From: Psilocybe azurescens
Taxonomy: Eukaryota > Basidiomycota > Agaricomycetes > Agaricales > Agrocybaceae
DNA: 64,000 nucleotides
Direction of reading: 5' to 3'
Assembly (NCBI GenBank): GCA_023853785.1
Contig: JAJIRX010000533.1
Coordinates: 620,001-684,000 of the forward strand
Below, in pieces: positions 25,203 through 36,390 of the stretch. Below the pieces are notes generated by a model. The model was not told where the DNA came from. It saw only the letters and a list, made by a program, of their open reading frames with translations, and searched no databases. The position numbers and the translations under genes were made by a program. How positions within the stretch are numbered: the first letter of the stretch is position 1; each line of letters begins with the position of its first letter.

Positions 25203-27137
25203 AGTGGATGTTGTGTCGGCTATTTCCGTTCACTCAGGCCTCAGCCCTTTTACTCAACAGGGACATAAACTGATCAATTGGTGCAGTCCCTATCAAACTC
25301 CATCCCCTCGGTCTTACCGTGTTTGCGAAATGAGTCTTGTTATCAGACAAGGTCTTTTGTATAACTTAAACTGTATTCTTCTATGGTCTTCTACTCCATA
25401 ATTCTCCTCAAAGCATCGTCTTCAATCCCAGATTCCAAGAAATGTCGATGAATGGTTACCGTCTCCATGAATTTTGTTTCGTCGCTTCGTTGTGGCATCA
25501 GCAACTGTGGTGTCAATCTGACATTAGTATATTACTGTCAACAAGCCGACAAGGAGTCTTGTTCAAGGTCAGCAACTGGCCTCCTTATCAAGCCATTCCA
25601 CTAGTACTATTGGGGACAGAAAACGAACGCCAGCCCGGACATGCGAGTAGTTCTTCCATCACACCAAAGGATCGACTTAGACACGCGATTTTCTACATGC
25701 TCAAGGTACTTTACCACCTCAGCTGATCAGCGGAGGCCGCTGTCTTCAAAAATTTTGGCTCGCGATAAAGCCGCGGCTCACGATCGTCAATAAAATCCAG
25801 ACAAATCTCAGGGGTGGATATTTAGTGCAGGGCGAAAACAGAAACCCAAACGCCGCAGCCCTCTCACGTTCTCCATCATAAATCACCTCCAGACTCTTGT
25901 ATATATACGTGACCGCTATAACTTGAATTGAAATGGCGACAAGTAGAAAAAAGACAGATCATCGCAACAAAGTAGAAAAACGCGAGTAGTCGTCCAAATT
26001 TAAATGCGTTCCGCTGCTCTATTTTAGCTCTGACGACTACTTGTCGACGGTAGACGAGTGTCACCAGTCTAATTGCGCTAAATTTGAACAATCCAATTAC
26101 AGAACATAGCACTGCGTTTCATGCGTCTTGTCCTCGTATCTGAGTAGTCGTGCAAAGCGGAGAGCAAATGTTGCCATGGACCATACATCAGTTACAGAGT
26201 GGCCTAGTGGTCGCCAGAAGATACGTTGAGACAACAAGGCAAAGGGATGAATAGCGTGAGTACATCCAGAAACCAGACAGAGAAATCGGATAGTGACAAT
26301 AGCCTCAGAGGAGTGGTCGTGTTTCATCATGGAATAGCATGCGACAAAGCATGGCCATTCAGAGGCTGCGACAACGGTTCAGTGAGTGAATGTCTTATCC
26401 GAGATGTGCAGGTACGACCGAAAGATTCTCACTAATCAGAGCTGCAGGTGAACCTTCGGTGAGTTTGAAGTGACTGGGTGAACGAATGTATTAGATCCAC
26501 AGTAAGATTGTTTATGAGATATATTACACTCTGCGTGGCCTATCTGGAAGTCGAGGATGACAATAGACTCGACTCAGTAGTTCATAAGCATCCTGTCTTT
26601 GTTCTATTCACTGTGGTCAGCGAATCAGGCAATGCCGCAAGTTTCCTGGGTAAGTCGACCATTAGTATTTTGTTTCGAAGGACATAAAAACGAATCAGAA
26701 AAAACCTATCCACTGGCGGCTCTCTGAGAGCGATTGACCGAAATATCTTGGAATATGTTGTACTGGGATTTTCAAGAAATTTTGGTCGGTGATGACCGAA
26801 CCATCAAATGACTGGTTCATGACTAGTCATGACTAGTCCAAGACTGATTCATGACTATTCATGACTGGTTCATGATGGTCAAAACCATCATTAAGTTGCC
26901 ATCAATTGGAACCAATCGTGCACCTGATATGCATTGTAACGGGCGCTTCTGACCAAATTTTTTTTTACTGGATCAGAGACACAATATTTATATAGGAGAG
27001 TCAGGAAAAAGTGACATAATTCAGTGCTCGAGCGGCGATGTCCAAGTCAGCGTTGCGAAGAGGAAGAGGTGAACTAGTTGAACAAGTACTTCATCCAAAG
27101 TCAAGTGACCTCTGCTAAAACATGTTCGTCATCAACT
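25203..27137. other. Intergenic, repeat-bearing 1.9 kb
   Basis: Short open frames only (for example 25442-25726 +), none recognisable. Contains the palindromic patch at 26775-26967 and leads into repeat copy 2. Confidence 0.45.
26775..26967. mobile_element. Possible MITE: hairpins and about 10.7-bp tandem repeat
   Basis: Within about 190 bp: the hairpin TCGGT-gatg-ACCGA (26786-26799); six imperfect tandem units of GACTRGTYCAT, 10 or 11 bp each (26810-26873); and a perfect 7-bp-stem hairpin TGATGGT-caaa-ACCATCA (26873-26890). The ends carry TTTGGTC (26782-26788) and GACCAAA (26951-26957) as imperfect inverted termini. No open frame. This is compatible with a small non-autonomous DNA transposon, but target-site duplications were not established. 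Confidence 0.4.
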
Positions 27138-27398
27138 GGTCCGTGCATTTTCGGATACCTATATAAGGGCCACATGGACATCAGAACAACTCATACTTAC
27201 CTTGATGGCATAAGCCCCTTCATGTACCTGGGTTTGTGGGCCGTGGAAATCCCCCATAGCACGGCGACCTTGTCCTCAGGGGGTGTCTGCGGTTTGTATG
27301 GGCTTAGGCTCATGCACCGTCTCAATATTTTCCTGTCCTGCTTCGGCCACTCTGGCTGGGCAGGCTCTCTTTGACTTTTCTTCCTTCTAACCCTAACC
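27138..27398 (+). repeat. Dispersed repeat, copy 2
   Basis: Second copy of the element at 21587-21850, same strand. The core from 27172 to about 27370 matches copy 1; here CTATATAAGGG precedes it, and TCTAACCCTAACC ends it. Small indels (one T fewer in two T runs) mark the right edge. Confidence 0.8.
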
Positions 27399-27623
27399 TT
27401 AATTCAATTATTTCTTCCTTATTTGGGTCTATCGTATCTACTTTTGGGAGGTCGTCTTTAATTCATTATTCCTTGAGTTGTAGTTCATTCAAAGGCAATT
27501 TGAGCGCTTATAATATCACATACTTGTTTGTTGTGCAAGGAGTTACTGATGCCAATGAAAACAATACACATGAAGTTACATGCAGACCAAGCAAAGCAAT
27601 GAAATTTGAAAATAAATGAATTA

Positions 27624-28554
27624 TCAACTCGATTCATCGTCGTCTTCACCAAAGAAGTCATCTTTTTGTTCTTCCGTTTCTTTCGACGTTGCTGGAGCGG
27701 TGTGAACAGTTTCGCCCTGCGGCCATTTTTGTGCGCGTGATTTTCCGGTACCATGCTGTGAAGCCAACTCGAGCTCCGGCTCCCTAGGTAAGTCACCCTG
27801 TTCCATTTGTTCTTGTATCCATCTTCGCACTTCAGCACGGTCTTCGTCTGTCTTTTTCGTTTCTGCCGGGCTCGCTGCCGGCACAGATTCGCCTTTTCTG
27901 ACCTCGGGAGGGAATAAAGAAATGTATTTCTTCGACTTGGGGTAATGCTACACCGTACGTGAGTTGATCGTGTCGACAAGGATAGCATCGTTTCAACAAC
28001 GCACCAGGATATAGTTAAGGTCAACACGTAGGTCCTGGAGTTCCGAGGATAACTTGGCCTTCTCAGCTTCGTCGTCAGCGGCCTCAATCCCTTTTTTCGT
28101 TTGCTTTAGTTTTCGCGACACTTTTTGGCGTTCTATGTGGCAGGTGGTGAATCGTTAACAGCAGTGAAACATGATATACAGCACGCACCAAAGAATTTGA
28201 TCTTATGATACCGCACTGCGAATACCCGTTCCTTCTTCGCAGCCTCTGCTTGGTTTAGCTCTGCTTCCAGAGCTTTTACCCTTCGCTCCGTCTCTACTCG
28301 TACGTCGGCCGCCAATTTGTCCTAATAGGGTGATTTTGCGGTGAGATGAAGTAAATCCAGGTTATCACAGAGAAAATAACCTTTGCAAGAAGTCTTCTAG
28401 CCTGCCGTAGTGCAGCTTTGACCTTCTGAACGCCTGGAACTCCATTCGAATCTTGTTCCTGAGTCTTTCGCTGGTATTGTCGTTTTGGCCTTGAGGTCGC
28501 TTTCGAGGAAGACGAAGCTTCTGCATTTTGGTTGGAGGTGCGCGCGGGTGGCAT
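27624..28554 (-). CDS. EFG1: rRNA-processing protein Efg1
   Basis: Nucleolar factor needed for 18S rRNA maturation in the small-subunit processome. Start is the ATG at 28554 (MPPARTSNQNAEASSSSK). Exons join KAALRQARRLLAK to DKLAADVRVETERRVKALEAEL, AVRYHKIKFF to ERQKVSRKLKQTKKG, and LRVDLNYIL to HYPKSKKYISLFPPE. The last joins form the family's hallmark, an extended basic coiled coil followed by DLNYIxHYPKxxKYISLFP. The C-terminal third is acidic and disordered (EQKDDFFGEDDDESS, stop at 27624). Three introns (about 28317-28380, 28139-28187, 27960-28003) and no frame break. Divergent from the Elp1 gene, with 198 bp between the starts. Confidence 0.88.
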
Positions 28555-28752
28555 AGTTCGGGTAGTAGAGGTCAATCAATGGGTATGGTCGAAGGCGTTC
28601 TTGACTCTGAAAAGGCAAGAATACCGAAGTTTGGCAGTGGTTACGATTGCAAACAACGCCTGCCAATCTCGATCATCGCGTTTGGAGTGAAATGAGACTC
28701 GACTGCTCACCTAACATAGATCTTTGCATTTCACTCTCATCCTCCCTTTGTT
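28555..28752. promoter_or_regulatory. Shared bidirectional promoter, Efg1 / Elp1
   Basis: Only 198 bp separate the two divergent ATGs, so both core promoters must lie here. I see no clear TATA box. Co-expression of a ribosome-biogenesis gene with a tRNA-modification gene would make sense, but it is inference. Confidence 0.55.
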
Positions 28753-31700
28753 ATGAGGAATCTTTCGCTCATATCCTCATGGGCATCTCATATTCCCTCT
28801 GCCAACATCACCGCGACGACTTTTGATCTTGACGAAAATGTAATCTATGTCTCATCTGAACGCGATGCTCTAGACGGAGAAATCGAAGTCGAACTCTGGA
28901 AAATTGACCAGTCTCAAGGATTTAATAAACCTCCGGTACAGTTACTTTCAGACGGGTTTTGGTTCTCTTCGCCAACTTTTTGGACAGTCTATACCAGAAC
29001 CGGCGGCCAAATTTTCAGCGGTAGCTGCTTCAAACGTGCCAAATGCTGTTCAGACAGTTTCGCTCCGTTTTTGGCAGAGACACGGCAAATTTGTGCCATT
29101 ATGAGGGGCGGCGATGTTGTAATGGTCTCGTTAGAGGAGTCAGGCGCACCAGTATGTTTCATTTGCCTTCGCACTATATGCACATTCATCTCGTCTAGTT
29201 TGAAGTGGAAGGAACTTTTGATTCAGGAATACTAGCTGCCTCATGGAATCCTGATGAGTCTGTTGTGGCCATCGTTACAGGTGAGCCCCTTCACACTACC
29301 TCTGAAATAGTACTTAATTGGTGTACAAGGCGAACACAAGCTACTAATCTTGACCTCGACTTTTGACGTTTTATCGGAGGCGCCGCTGTATGTTGCAGAA
29401 TTCGGAGAAGGTAGGTTCTATGTTCATTCACCATCACAGTCTCTACAACCCAATTTGTTGAGACCTTACCAGATGCACCTATCAATGTCGGATGGGGATC
29501 GAAACAGACGCAATTCCATGGATCATTGGGTAAAAGGCTGCCCAAGCCGCACCCAAAATAAAAGTAGGGAGCAGCCCCGACGATGATAGCCTACCCCGTA
29601 TAAGCTGGAGAGGCGATGGAACATACTTTGTCGTGTCGTCGTTATCTCCGGGTGACGAACCACATAGGACGCTGCGCGTGTACGACCGCCAGGGTACGCT
29701 GCAGTCAACATCAGAGGAAGTGGCTGGACTGGAACACACTCTTGTGTGGAGGCCGTCTGGGAACTTGATTGTTGGTACTCAACGCTTCGGATTTGAAGGC
29801 GGAGGAGCAGGCAGGGAGGGTCGCCATGATGTTATCTTCTTTGAACGCAATGGACTCCGCCATGGCGAGTTCAGTTTAGATGCGAACAAGCTGCAGATAC
29901 GAGGTCAGGGTGGAAACGATAGAAAATGGGGCTACAAAGTTCGGGAGTTATCATGGAACTCGGATTCGACCGTCCTTGCCATTTGGATAGAAGGAGACAA
30001 GGGTGATATCGGTAAGGTCCTGTCATACCTACCAATGTTCGGAGTCTCTCATGCTCTATCTTAGTTCAATTTTGGACGACTGGAAATTACCACTGGTAGC
30101 ATCTTTTCTGCATCATCGTCTTGCCTCTGACGCAGAAAAATAGGTATCTGAAACATGAGATTGCCGCACCTTCGTCTTCCGATGAACCTGAACGATTTTC
30201 ATCGCTGCTATGGCATCCTGAATTGGCTTTGCATCTGACGCTAACCACACCCAGTAAGGTTTTCGGATCCGTCTTTCAACCAATCGATTCTCATTATGAT
30301 ACAGCGCACATGATGCAGAGAATGTACTCATGGGACACCTTCATCTCTCATTCCATAGCTCCCAACGATTCTGGTGCAGTCGCTATATTAGATGCATGTA
30401 TGTATATGTCGTGTTTGTCTTCCTGATTTTTGCCTTCTTAATACACGTTTTAGCATCAATCCTTCTTACACCCTTCCGAAGCCAAAACGTTCCTCCGCCC
30501 ATGTCGTCTTATCAATTATCAGTTTCGCCCGACCTAAAATTTTCCTCGCCGACTCCTCCTGCCTCAATTCCGATCTATGTCACATTTTCACCTCAAAATG
30601 ATGCTATGGGTGTTCTATGGGAACACGGCTACGTCGAGCTCTGGGTCCTGAAGATGAGACTGGTTCCTGGTCCAGGCAAAATTATGGAACCGTCAAAACT
30701 GTATGCGGGAAATGTCAGCGATAAAATGCACACTCATTGGCGACAACTCTCTCTTAAGTTCGATGGCTCGTACACTCTCGTTGCACTTGGGACGGATCGG
30801 ACTAGTCACAAAGACCGCGTTTGTAGATTCACCATCAATGAAGACACCCTCAGTGGACGAACCATATTTGACCTGCCTTTTAGGAATTGTAGACTATTAA
30901 ACGGAAACGTGGAGGATGTGTATCAGGGCGCCGAAGGCGACATTTTCCAATGTAAGTTGCATTTTTGGTATACCCTCAGAATCACGCTAATCGTGCTCTT
31001 AGATTCTGCGGAGGAGGAGATTGTTACTCCGGTTGCCCGATTCTCCGAATTCTGCGTGAATGCGCATCGAGTCGTTGTACCATCGAACAAAGGACAGGAA
31101 AATGTCGAGCCTGAACAAGCGCTCTTTGTCGGCCTTGCGAAATCAGGCAAACTATATGCCTCGAAATCGGACGAGGAAACCCGGACGATATCGACCAACG
31201 CCACCTCGTTCACCATCGCTTCTGGGTTTGTGATTTTCACCTCTACCTCGCACGAGGCAACGTTTGTGCCGATTGCCAGTCTGCCTCAGCTGTATGAGCA
31301 GGAAGAGGGAGCGGCAGGCAAGGATGTTCCTGCGGAGTGGTCTGTGAGGAAGGTCGAGAGGGGGTCGAGGATTGTTGTGGCTGTACCGAGCTCAATGAGC
31401 TTGGTGCTGCAGATGCCTAGAGGGAACCTCGAGACTATCAACCCTCGCCCTTTGGTTATGGAAGTTGTCAAGCAAGATCTAGAAGCGTGAATTTTTCTTA
31501 CATTCGATCAGGAACGAGTCAATTGACATATCATCTGTATCAACAGTGGAAATTATCGCAAAGCTTTCTTTGCTTGCCGCAAACATCGTATAGATCTCAA
31601 TGTTATCGTGGATTACAATCCAGAAAGACTGCTAGAGAGAATCCCATATTTCGTTGACCAAATCCCTGAAGTCGAACATCTCAACCTGTTCCTGGCTCTA

Positions 31701-34005
31701 ATTGGGTGCGTACCAATTTACTACCTGTATCGCGATTCACTACTCGGGACCTAATAATATCACGTACATTTAGTCGCGGGAACAACACGCCGGAATTCAT
31801 CGCCAAAATATGTGACTCCTTCCGTGATGAGCTCGAGAAGAGAGATCTAACGAAATATGTCAACTCAATATTGACGGCGCATGTGGTCAAGACCCCGCCG
31901 GATCATGAGGCTGGGTTGGCGCTTCTACTCCGTTTACGAGGTGCGTGGCTTAATGAACGGATCACTCGCTCCACGTTTTCGCAACGCTGATGCTCTGTCA
32001 AATGGCCGCAGAGACCGACCCCACCGTCGTCGAGGAAGCTGTGAAATACATCATATTCCTCGTTGATGCGAACCAATTGTTTGACACTGCTCTTGGGATG
32101 TATGACTTCTCACTTGTGATCATGATTGCTCAGCATGCCCAAAAGGTAAATTTCTCTCATTATTTCCGCCTTGTTCTGTAGTACTCTTGCTGCGTATTTG
32201 TTACTTGCGCGGGGTAAACTTCTCCTGGGTCACCGGCATTCTCGAAAGAGGAACAAACGACTAAATATTTTGTTGTAGGATCCCCGAGAGTATCTTCCGT
32301 TCTTGCGCGAACTTCGCGCTCTCGATAAATATTACCAACGATTCCGTATTGACGATCATCTGAAACGGCATGAAAGGGCTCTCAAGAATTTGAGTCTTGC
32401 AGGTACGTCAAACTGGTTTTTTCTAAAATAGGTTTGTTTTATTGATTTTGTTTGTCTGTTGTAGGCTCTGAACGATTTGATGAGGCCCTTGCTTATGTCG
32501 AGCTGCATCGCCTGTATGATTCTGCATTGTCAATATGGAAAGGAACGGAAGAGTACAGTGTTAGTGCACTATTTCTCCATCTGATCTCATGCCAACGTTC
32601 ACATTTATATGCCATTGCAGGAGGTTCTTAACTCTTATGGAGACTGGCTTTATGAAAGAAGAGAATTCAGACAAGCAGCTACAGGTAACACTTTTCATTA
32701 AAGGTTATGACTTTACTAAATTTATATCTAGTTTTCATCGAAGCTCACAGGACTGAGAAGGCGATGTTCTCACATGAAAAAGCACTTGAGTGGCAGGAAC
32801 TATTCGACTTGGCGGTGCTCAATGAAATGCCCGGAGATGACATCGTTGCCATGGGGTACCGTGTCGCAGGTCCGTCTTCTTAACTCTCGTGTTGTTCTAT
32901 TGTTGTATTGAAATTCTCGGCTCCGCACAGAGGAACTCACCTCGAAGAAGCGACATACCGAAGCTGGGCAGGTCTTATTGGATTATTGCAAAGATGTCCG
33001 AGAGGCCGTTATAGCACTTGTGCAAGGAAATGCCTTCTCCGAGGCGAGGGAGAATTGTGAGTTCGGTAATATTACCTTTAGGTACTTGCTAATGCCCGAA
33101 ATCCGTCATTAGATCAGCTTGAACTTGATGCCGGAGTTGCTTGCAGACATTGTCTACCCCGCGGCTCTGGAGACAAGGGCACAGATCTCGGAAGACATAG
33201 GCGAAATGAGAGAACAAATACGAAAACAAGTCGACCGCCTTCGTGAGCTTCGTATCAAAAAGATCGAAGAACCTGGTTAGTCTTTTGAATGTTCTGGCTT
33301 TCAGTGTCTTAACCCTATATGCGGTATTTTAGATGCATTTTACGGCACGGAGGACAATACGGCCCTTCACAATATAGACGTCATGACCGACGTTTCGATG
33401 CCGGCGACGGCGTTTACCCGCTATACAGTCGCACCCACGGCCACGTCTCGCTCCTCGCGGTAAGCTCGCAGCTCACCTCAGATCGCATGCATTAGAATTC
33501 AGAATGACCTTTCAACCCCAATAGGCGCACTTCCCGTTCAAAACGCAAGATGGAAAGGAAAGTTGGCTCCGGGAGGAAGGGTACAGTCGATGAAGAGGAG
33601 TACCTGCTTCGTTCCATTAGCAAGCTCGTGGAACGATTCCTGACGACGCAAGGTATGTCCTTTAATAAAAACCTCCGCGCTTATCGCATTGGATATTGAT
33701 TCTCGCGCCAAGGCGAAACGCGTAGCTTGTTGCCTCATTTGCTCCGATTTACGGACGATCACCGTGAAGAAGGGATGCAATTGCAACGCGAGGTTGGTGA
33801 CTTTGAGCTCGAACTCAAGGCTGCCCTGGAAGAAATTTGGGCGCGCCCACCTCCCGCTGATGAAGAGGAAGCGATTCCCGATGGATGGGCAGCAAGAATG
33901 GCTGAGAACGAGAAAAACAAGGCCGTTAATCCGTTGGAGAAGGTTCCCAAGCCTGATGTGTCTCGGTCGAAAGACTGGCGCGTCAATTTGCTGGATTTAA
34001 AATGA
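28753..34005 (+). CDS. ELP1: Elongator complex subunit 1 (Elp1/IKI3)
   Basis: Scaffold of Elongator, which makes the cm5U-type wobble modifications of tRNA. ATG at 28753 (MRNLSLISSWASHIPSANI). The N-terminal WD40 part shows LDGEIEVELWKI, GGDVVMVSLEE, ASWNPDESVVAIVTG, LLILTSTFDVLSEAPLY, VGWGSKQTQFHGS, ISWRGDGTYFVVSS and LRVYDRQGTLQSTSE. The helical/TPR part shows FFACRKHRIDLNVIVDYNPE, FLVDANQLFDTALGMYDFSL, YLPFLRELRALDKYYQRFRI, GDWLYERREFRQA and ALEWQELFDLAVL. The C-terminus has the basic RTSRSKRKMERK loop and LVERFLTT, LLRFTDDHREEGMQLQRE. Stop at 34003-34005, about 1,330 residues, about fourteen introns. Probable indels: A4 at 29532-29535 (LGK-AAQAAPKIKVGSS), GGG at 33048-33050 (one base extra, EAR-RI joined to ISLNLMPELL) and perhaps T5 at 29068-29072, where a 52-nt intron 28937-28988 is the alternative reading. 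Confidence 0.9.
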
Positions 34006-34555
34006 GAAACAGCGCCGAAGAAAGGAAAATCAGGGTGATTGGGTGGGGCCTTTGGGACCGCGTGTCGACAAATATGAAGATCCTTTTGTTGTGAGAACAT
34101 GGATCCTCACGTCCTGATGAACAGTGAACTGGCGCACTTTGGACTTTGTAAATGTGTCAAAGTTATAGCGAGCTGGGAACATGAGGATCGGAAAGTCGGA
34201 CTGGAAGTTGAAATTGAGAGCAAGATGAAGCAGCTATCGCCATCGCAACGAGAGAAAAGGACCACGTGAAAGTATAGTTAAGAGGGTCCACAACGTTAGA
34301 GCTTAGATGATTTCGACAAGTTACAAGTGAATTCTGGAGATTTCGGCCAGATCTGTCGCCGGCCGTAGCAAATCAGCAGTGGCTTAAGCTTCCGGTCTCC
34401 TAGTCGGTCGGTCCAATTTCCGTCTTGGACGAGTTACATTTCCTAACCAGATCCGTTTCATCATCACAACCCATCTGTCATCGCACATCTCCTTGCTTCT
34501 TCCTCTTTTTTCTCGTACAAACCTTTGGTTTCTTTTGTACCAGCCACTATCCACA
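34006..34555. other. Intergenic, promoter of the F-BAR gene
   Basis: Holds the Elp1 3' end and the F-BAR promoter; pyrimidine-rich (CTTCTTCCTCTTTTTTCTC) just before the ATG at 34556. No gene seen. Confidence 0.5.
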
Positions 34556-36390
34556 ATGGCCGCTCGTGGTCACTCAGCAACCTCGCTCGCGCGATATGCA
34601 ACCGCGAGACAGCCCGATATCGATTTGTTCAACGGCAGTACATCAAGGGACTACTGCAATTCATTCTGGGGGCTAGGTGACGCTGGTCCGAACATTATGT
34701 TTGCCCGGATGCGGGGCGCTTCGAAAACCACGGATGAGCTTAGAAACTTTTGGAATGAGAGGTAAGTTCTCTCGTCAATGTGATCGGCAAAGCACACGAT
34801 CAAATTTTTGTTGATAGATGTATCATCGAGGAAGAGTATGCTACCAGACTGGCAAAGCTAGCAAAAGCGCCCATAGGAGGCGACGAGATTGGGTAACTAT
34901 TCACTTCTTGATACCTGCCGTTATCGTTAATGGTTGTACTGCAGAGAACTCCGCAACTCACTCGACACGCTACGAATTGAAACCGAGAAACTGGCCGAAA
35001 GTCATCTTGAACTAGCCAACCAAATCCGCCTCGATCTCGAAGGCCCCACCGCTCAATTTCATCAAAAGCAAGTCAATCATCGACGAACGATCCAAGCACC
35101 ATTGGAACGAAAGTTCAAGGAAAAGCAAGTCCAGGAATCATATGTCAAGAAGTCGAGGGAGAAATATGAGGGCGACTGTCTGCGGATAAACTCGTACACA
35201 CAACAGGCAACATACATGCAAGGCAGTGATTTACAAAAAGTGCAGCAAAAACTACTACGGACAAAACAGACGATGCAAGGAAACGAGAGGGACTTCGCCA
35301 AATTCACCAAAGAGCTGATGGATACGCTACAAACATGGGAGAAAGACTGGAAAGATTTTTGTGACTCATGCCAGGATTTGGAGGAGGAGCGTATTGATTT
35401 CATGAAGGATATAATCTGGGCGTATGCAAATGACATTTCCATAGTCTGTGTCGCCGACGATCAGGTAATGTCATCTGACTTGTTTTTGTCGTTGCGCGCT
35501 AAAATGTTATTTTACTCATTCTGCTAGTCCTGCGAACGAATCCGCACTGCTCTCGATCAACTCGAACCAGAAAAAGATGTGGAGAATTTCGTAAATGAAT
35601 ATGGCACTGGCAATTCCATCGCATTGCCCTCTGAATTTACGCCAACCAACGGTCAGCTTGAACCACAACTGCCTGGCTCACCGGTGATACGAACAGTTGA
35701 ACATCAACGCGTCTCCCGACGGGTTGCCCCTGCGTATCATTCTGACGCTGCGGCACTCACGAACGACCGTCAGAATTCAATATCAACAGATGAGAGCAGC
35801 ATACATCAATCGATAAATCATGTTAACGGTGACTCCCTGTATGATGATGGCTCATCATATATCAGCCGGCAGACATCTCCTCCGATAACAAGCCCGCCTA
35901 ATCAACCTATACCACCTGTACCCGAAGCCCCCTCGACTTTGGCAGCATCTTCGTCGACCTCGCGTATTGCTCCTTCTACCAGTAACCCTCCACCTACGAC
36001 TGCGGTCAGACATAATCGAGAATCTTTGCCCATGCTTCCTCAAAATAGCTCGTCGCGAGGCCCGGAACGGTCACAGACGCCGCCGCCGCCTCTTCCCGTT
36101 CAACAGGGCAATCGAATCTTGTTTTACGGTATGTGGAGTTACTCTGTAGTCCCGTGTCAGAAGATCCTTATCGATTCCTTCCTTTTCCGTCTTATGTGTT
36201 CCATCCAACAGTCAAAGCGCTGTACGACTATACGGCTACTATCCACGAAGAATTTGATTTCCAGGCGGGTGATGTGATTGCAGTTACAGCTACACCTGAT
36301 GATGGATGGTGGAGCGGCGAACTGTTAGACGAAGCTAGAAGGGTGGAGGGAAGAAATGTCTTCCCAAGCAATTTTGTGTGTTTGTTCTAG
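34556..36390 (+). CDS. F-BAR / SH3 protein, Cdc15-Imp2-Hof1 type
   Basis: Membrane-bending scaffold that, in yeasts, links the plasma membrane to the actin ring in cytokinesis; localisation here is inferred. Start MAARGHSATSLARYATARQP. The FCH part is SFWGLGDAGPNIMFARMRGASKT, then FWNERCIIEEEYATRLAKLA; the F-BAR coiled coil runs to about residue 290 (KVQQKLLRTKQTMQGNERDF, WEKDWKDFCDSCQDLEEER). A Ser/Pro-rich linker follows, with PPPPLPVQQG. C-terminal SH3: VKALYDYTATIHEEFDFQAG and GWWSGELL, ending GRNVFPSNFVCLF. Introns at 34762-34817, about 34893-34944, 35464-35527 and 36129-36211 all join in frame. The ALYDY and WW residues needed for proline-motif binding are intact. A related, degenerate gene follows at 38806. 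Confidence 0.9.

Noticed and set aside
21587..27398. Full-length LTR retrotransposon bounded by the two repeats
   Set aside because: The DNA between contains a multi-exon membrane-protein gene and no reverse transcriptase, integrase or gag-like frame.
28554..28575. Upstream start of Efg1 reading TSTTRT before MPPAR
   Set aside because: It would begin at TTG; the first ATG is at 28554.
31906..31995. Frame break in Elp1 near 31940-31990
   Set aside because: A normal 71-nt intron with acceptor GGCCGCAG joins RLR to ETDPTVVEEAVKYI in frame.
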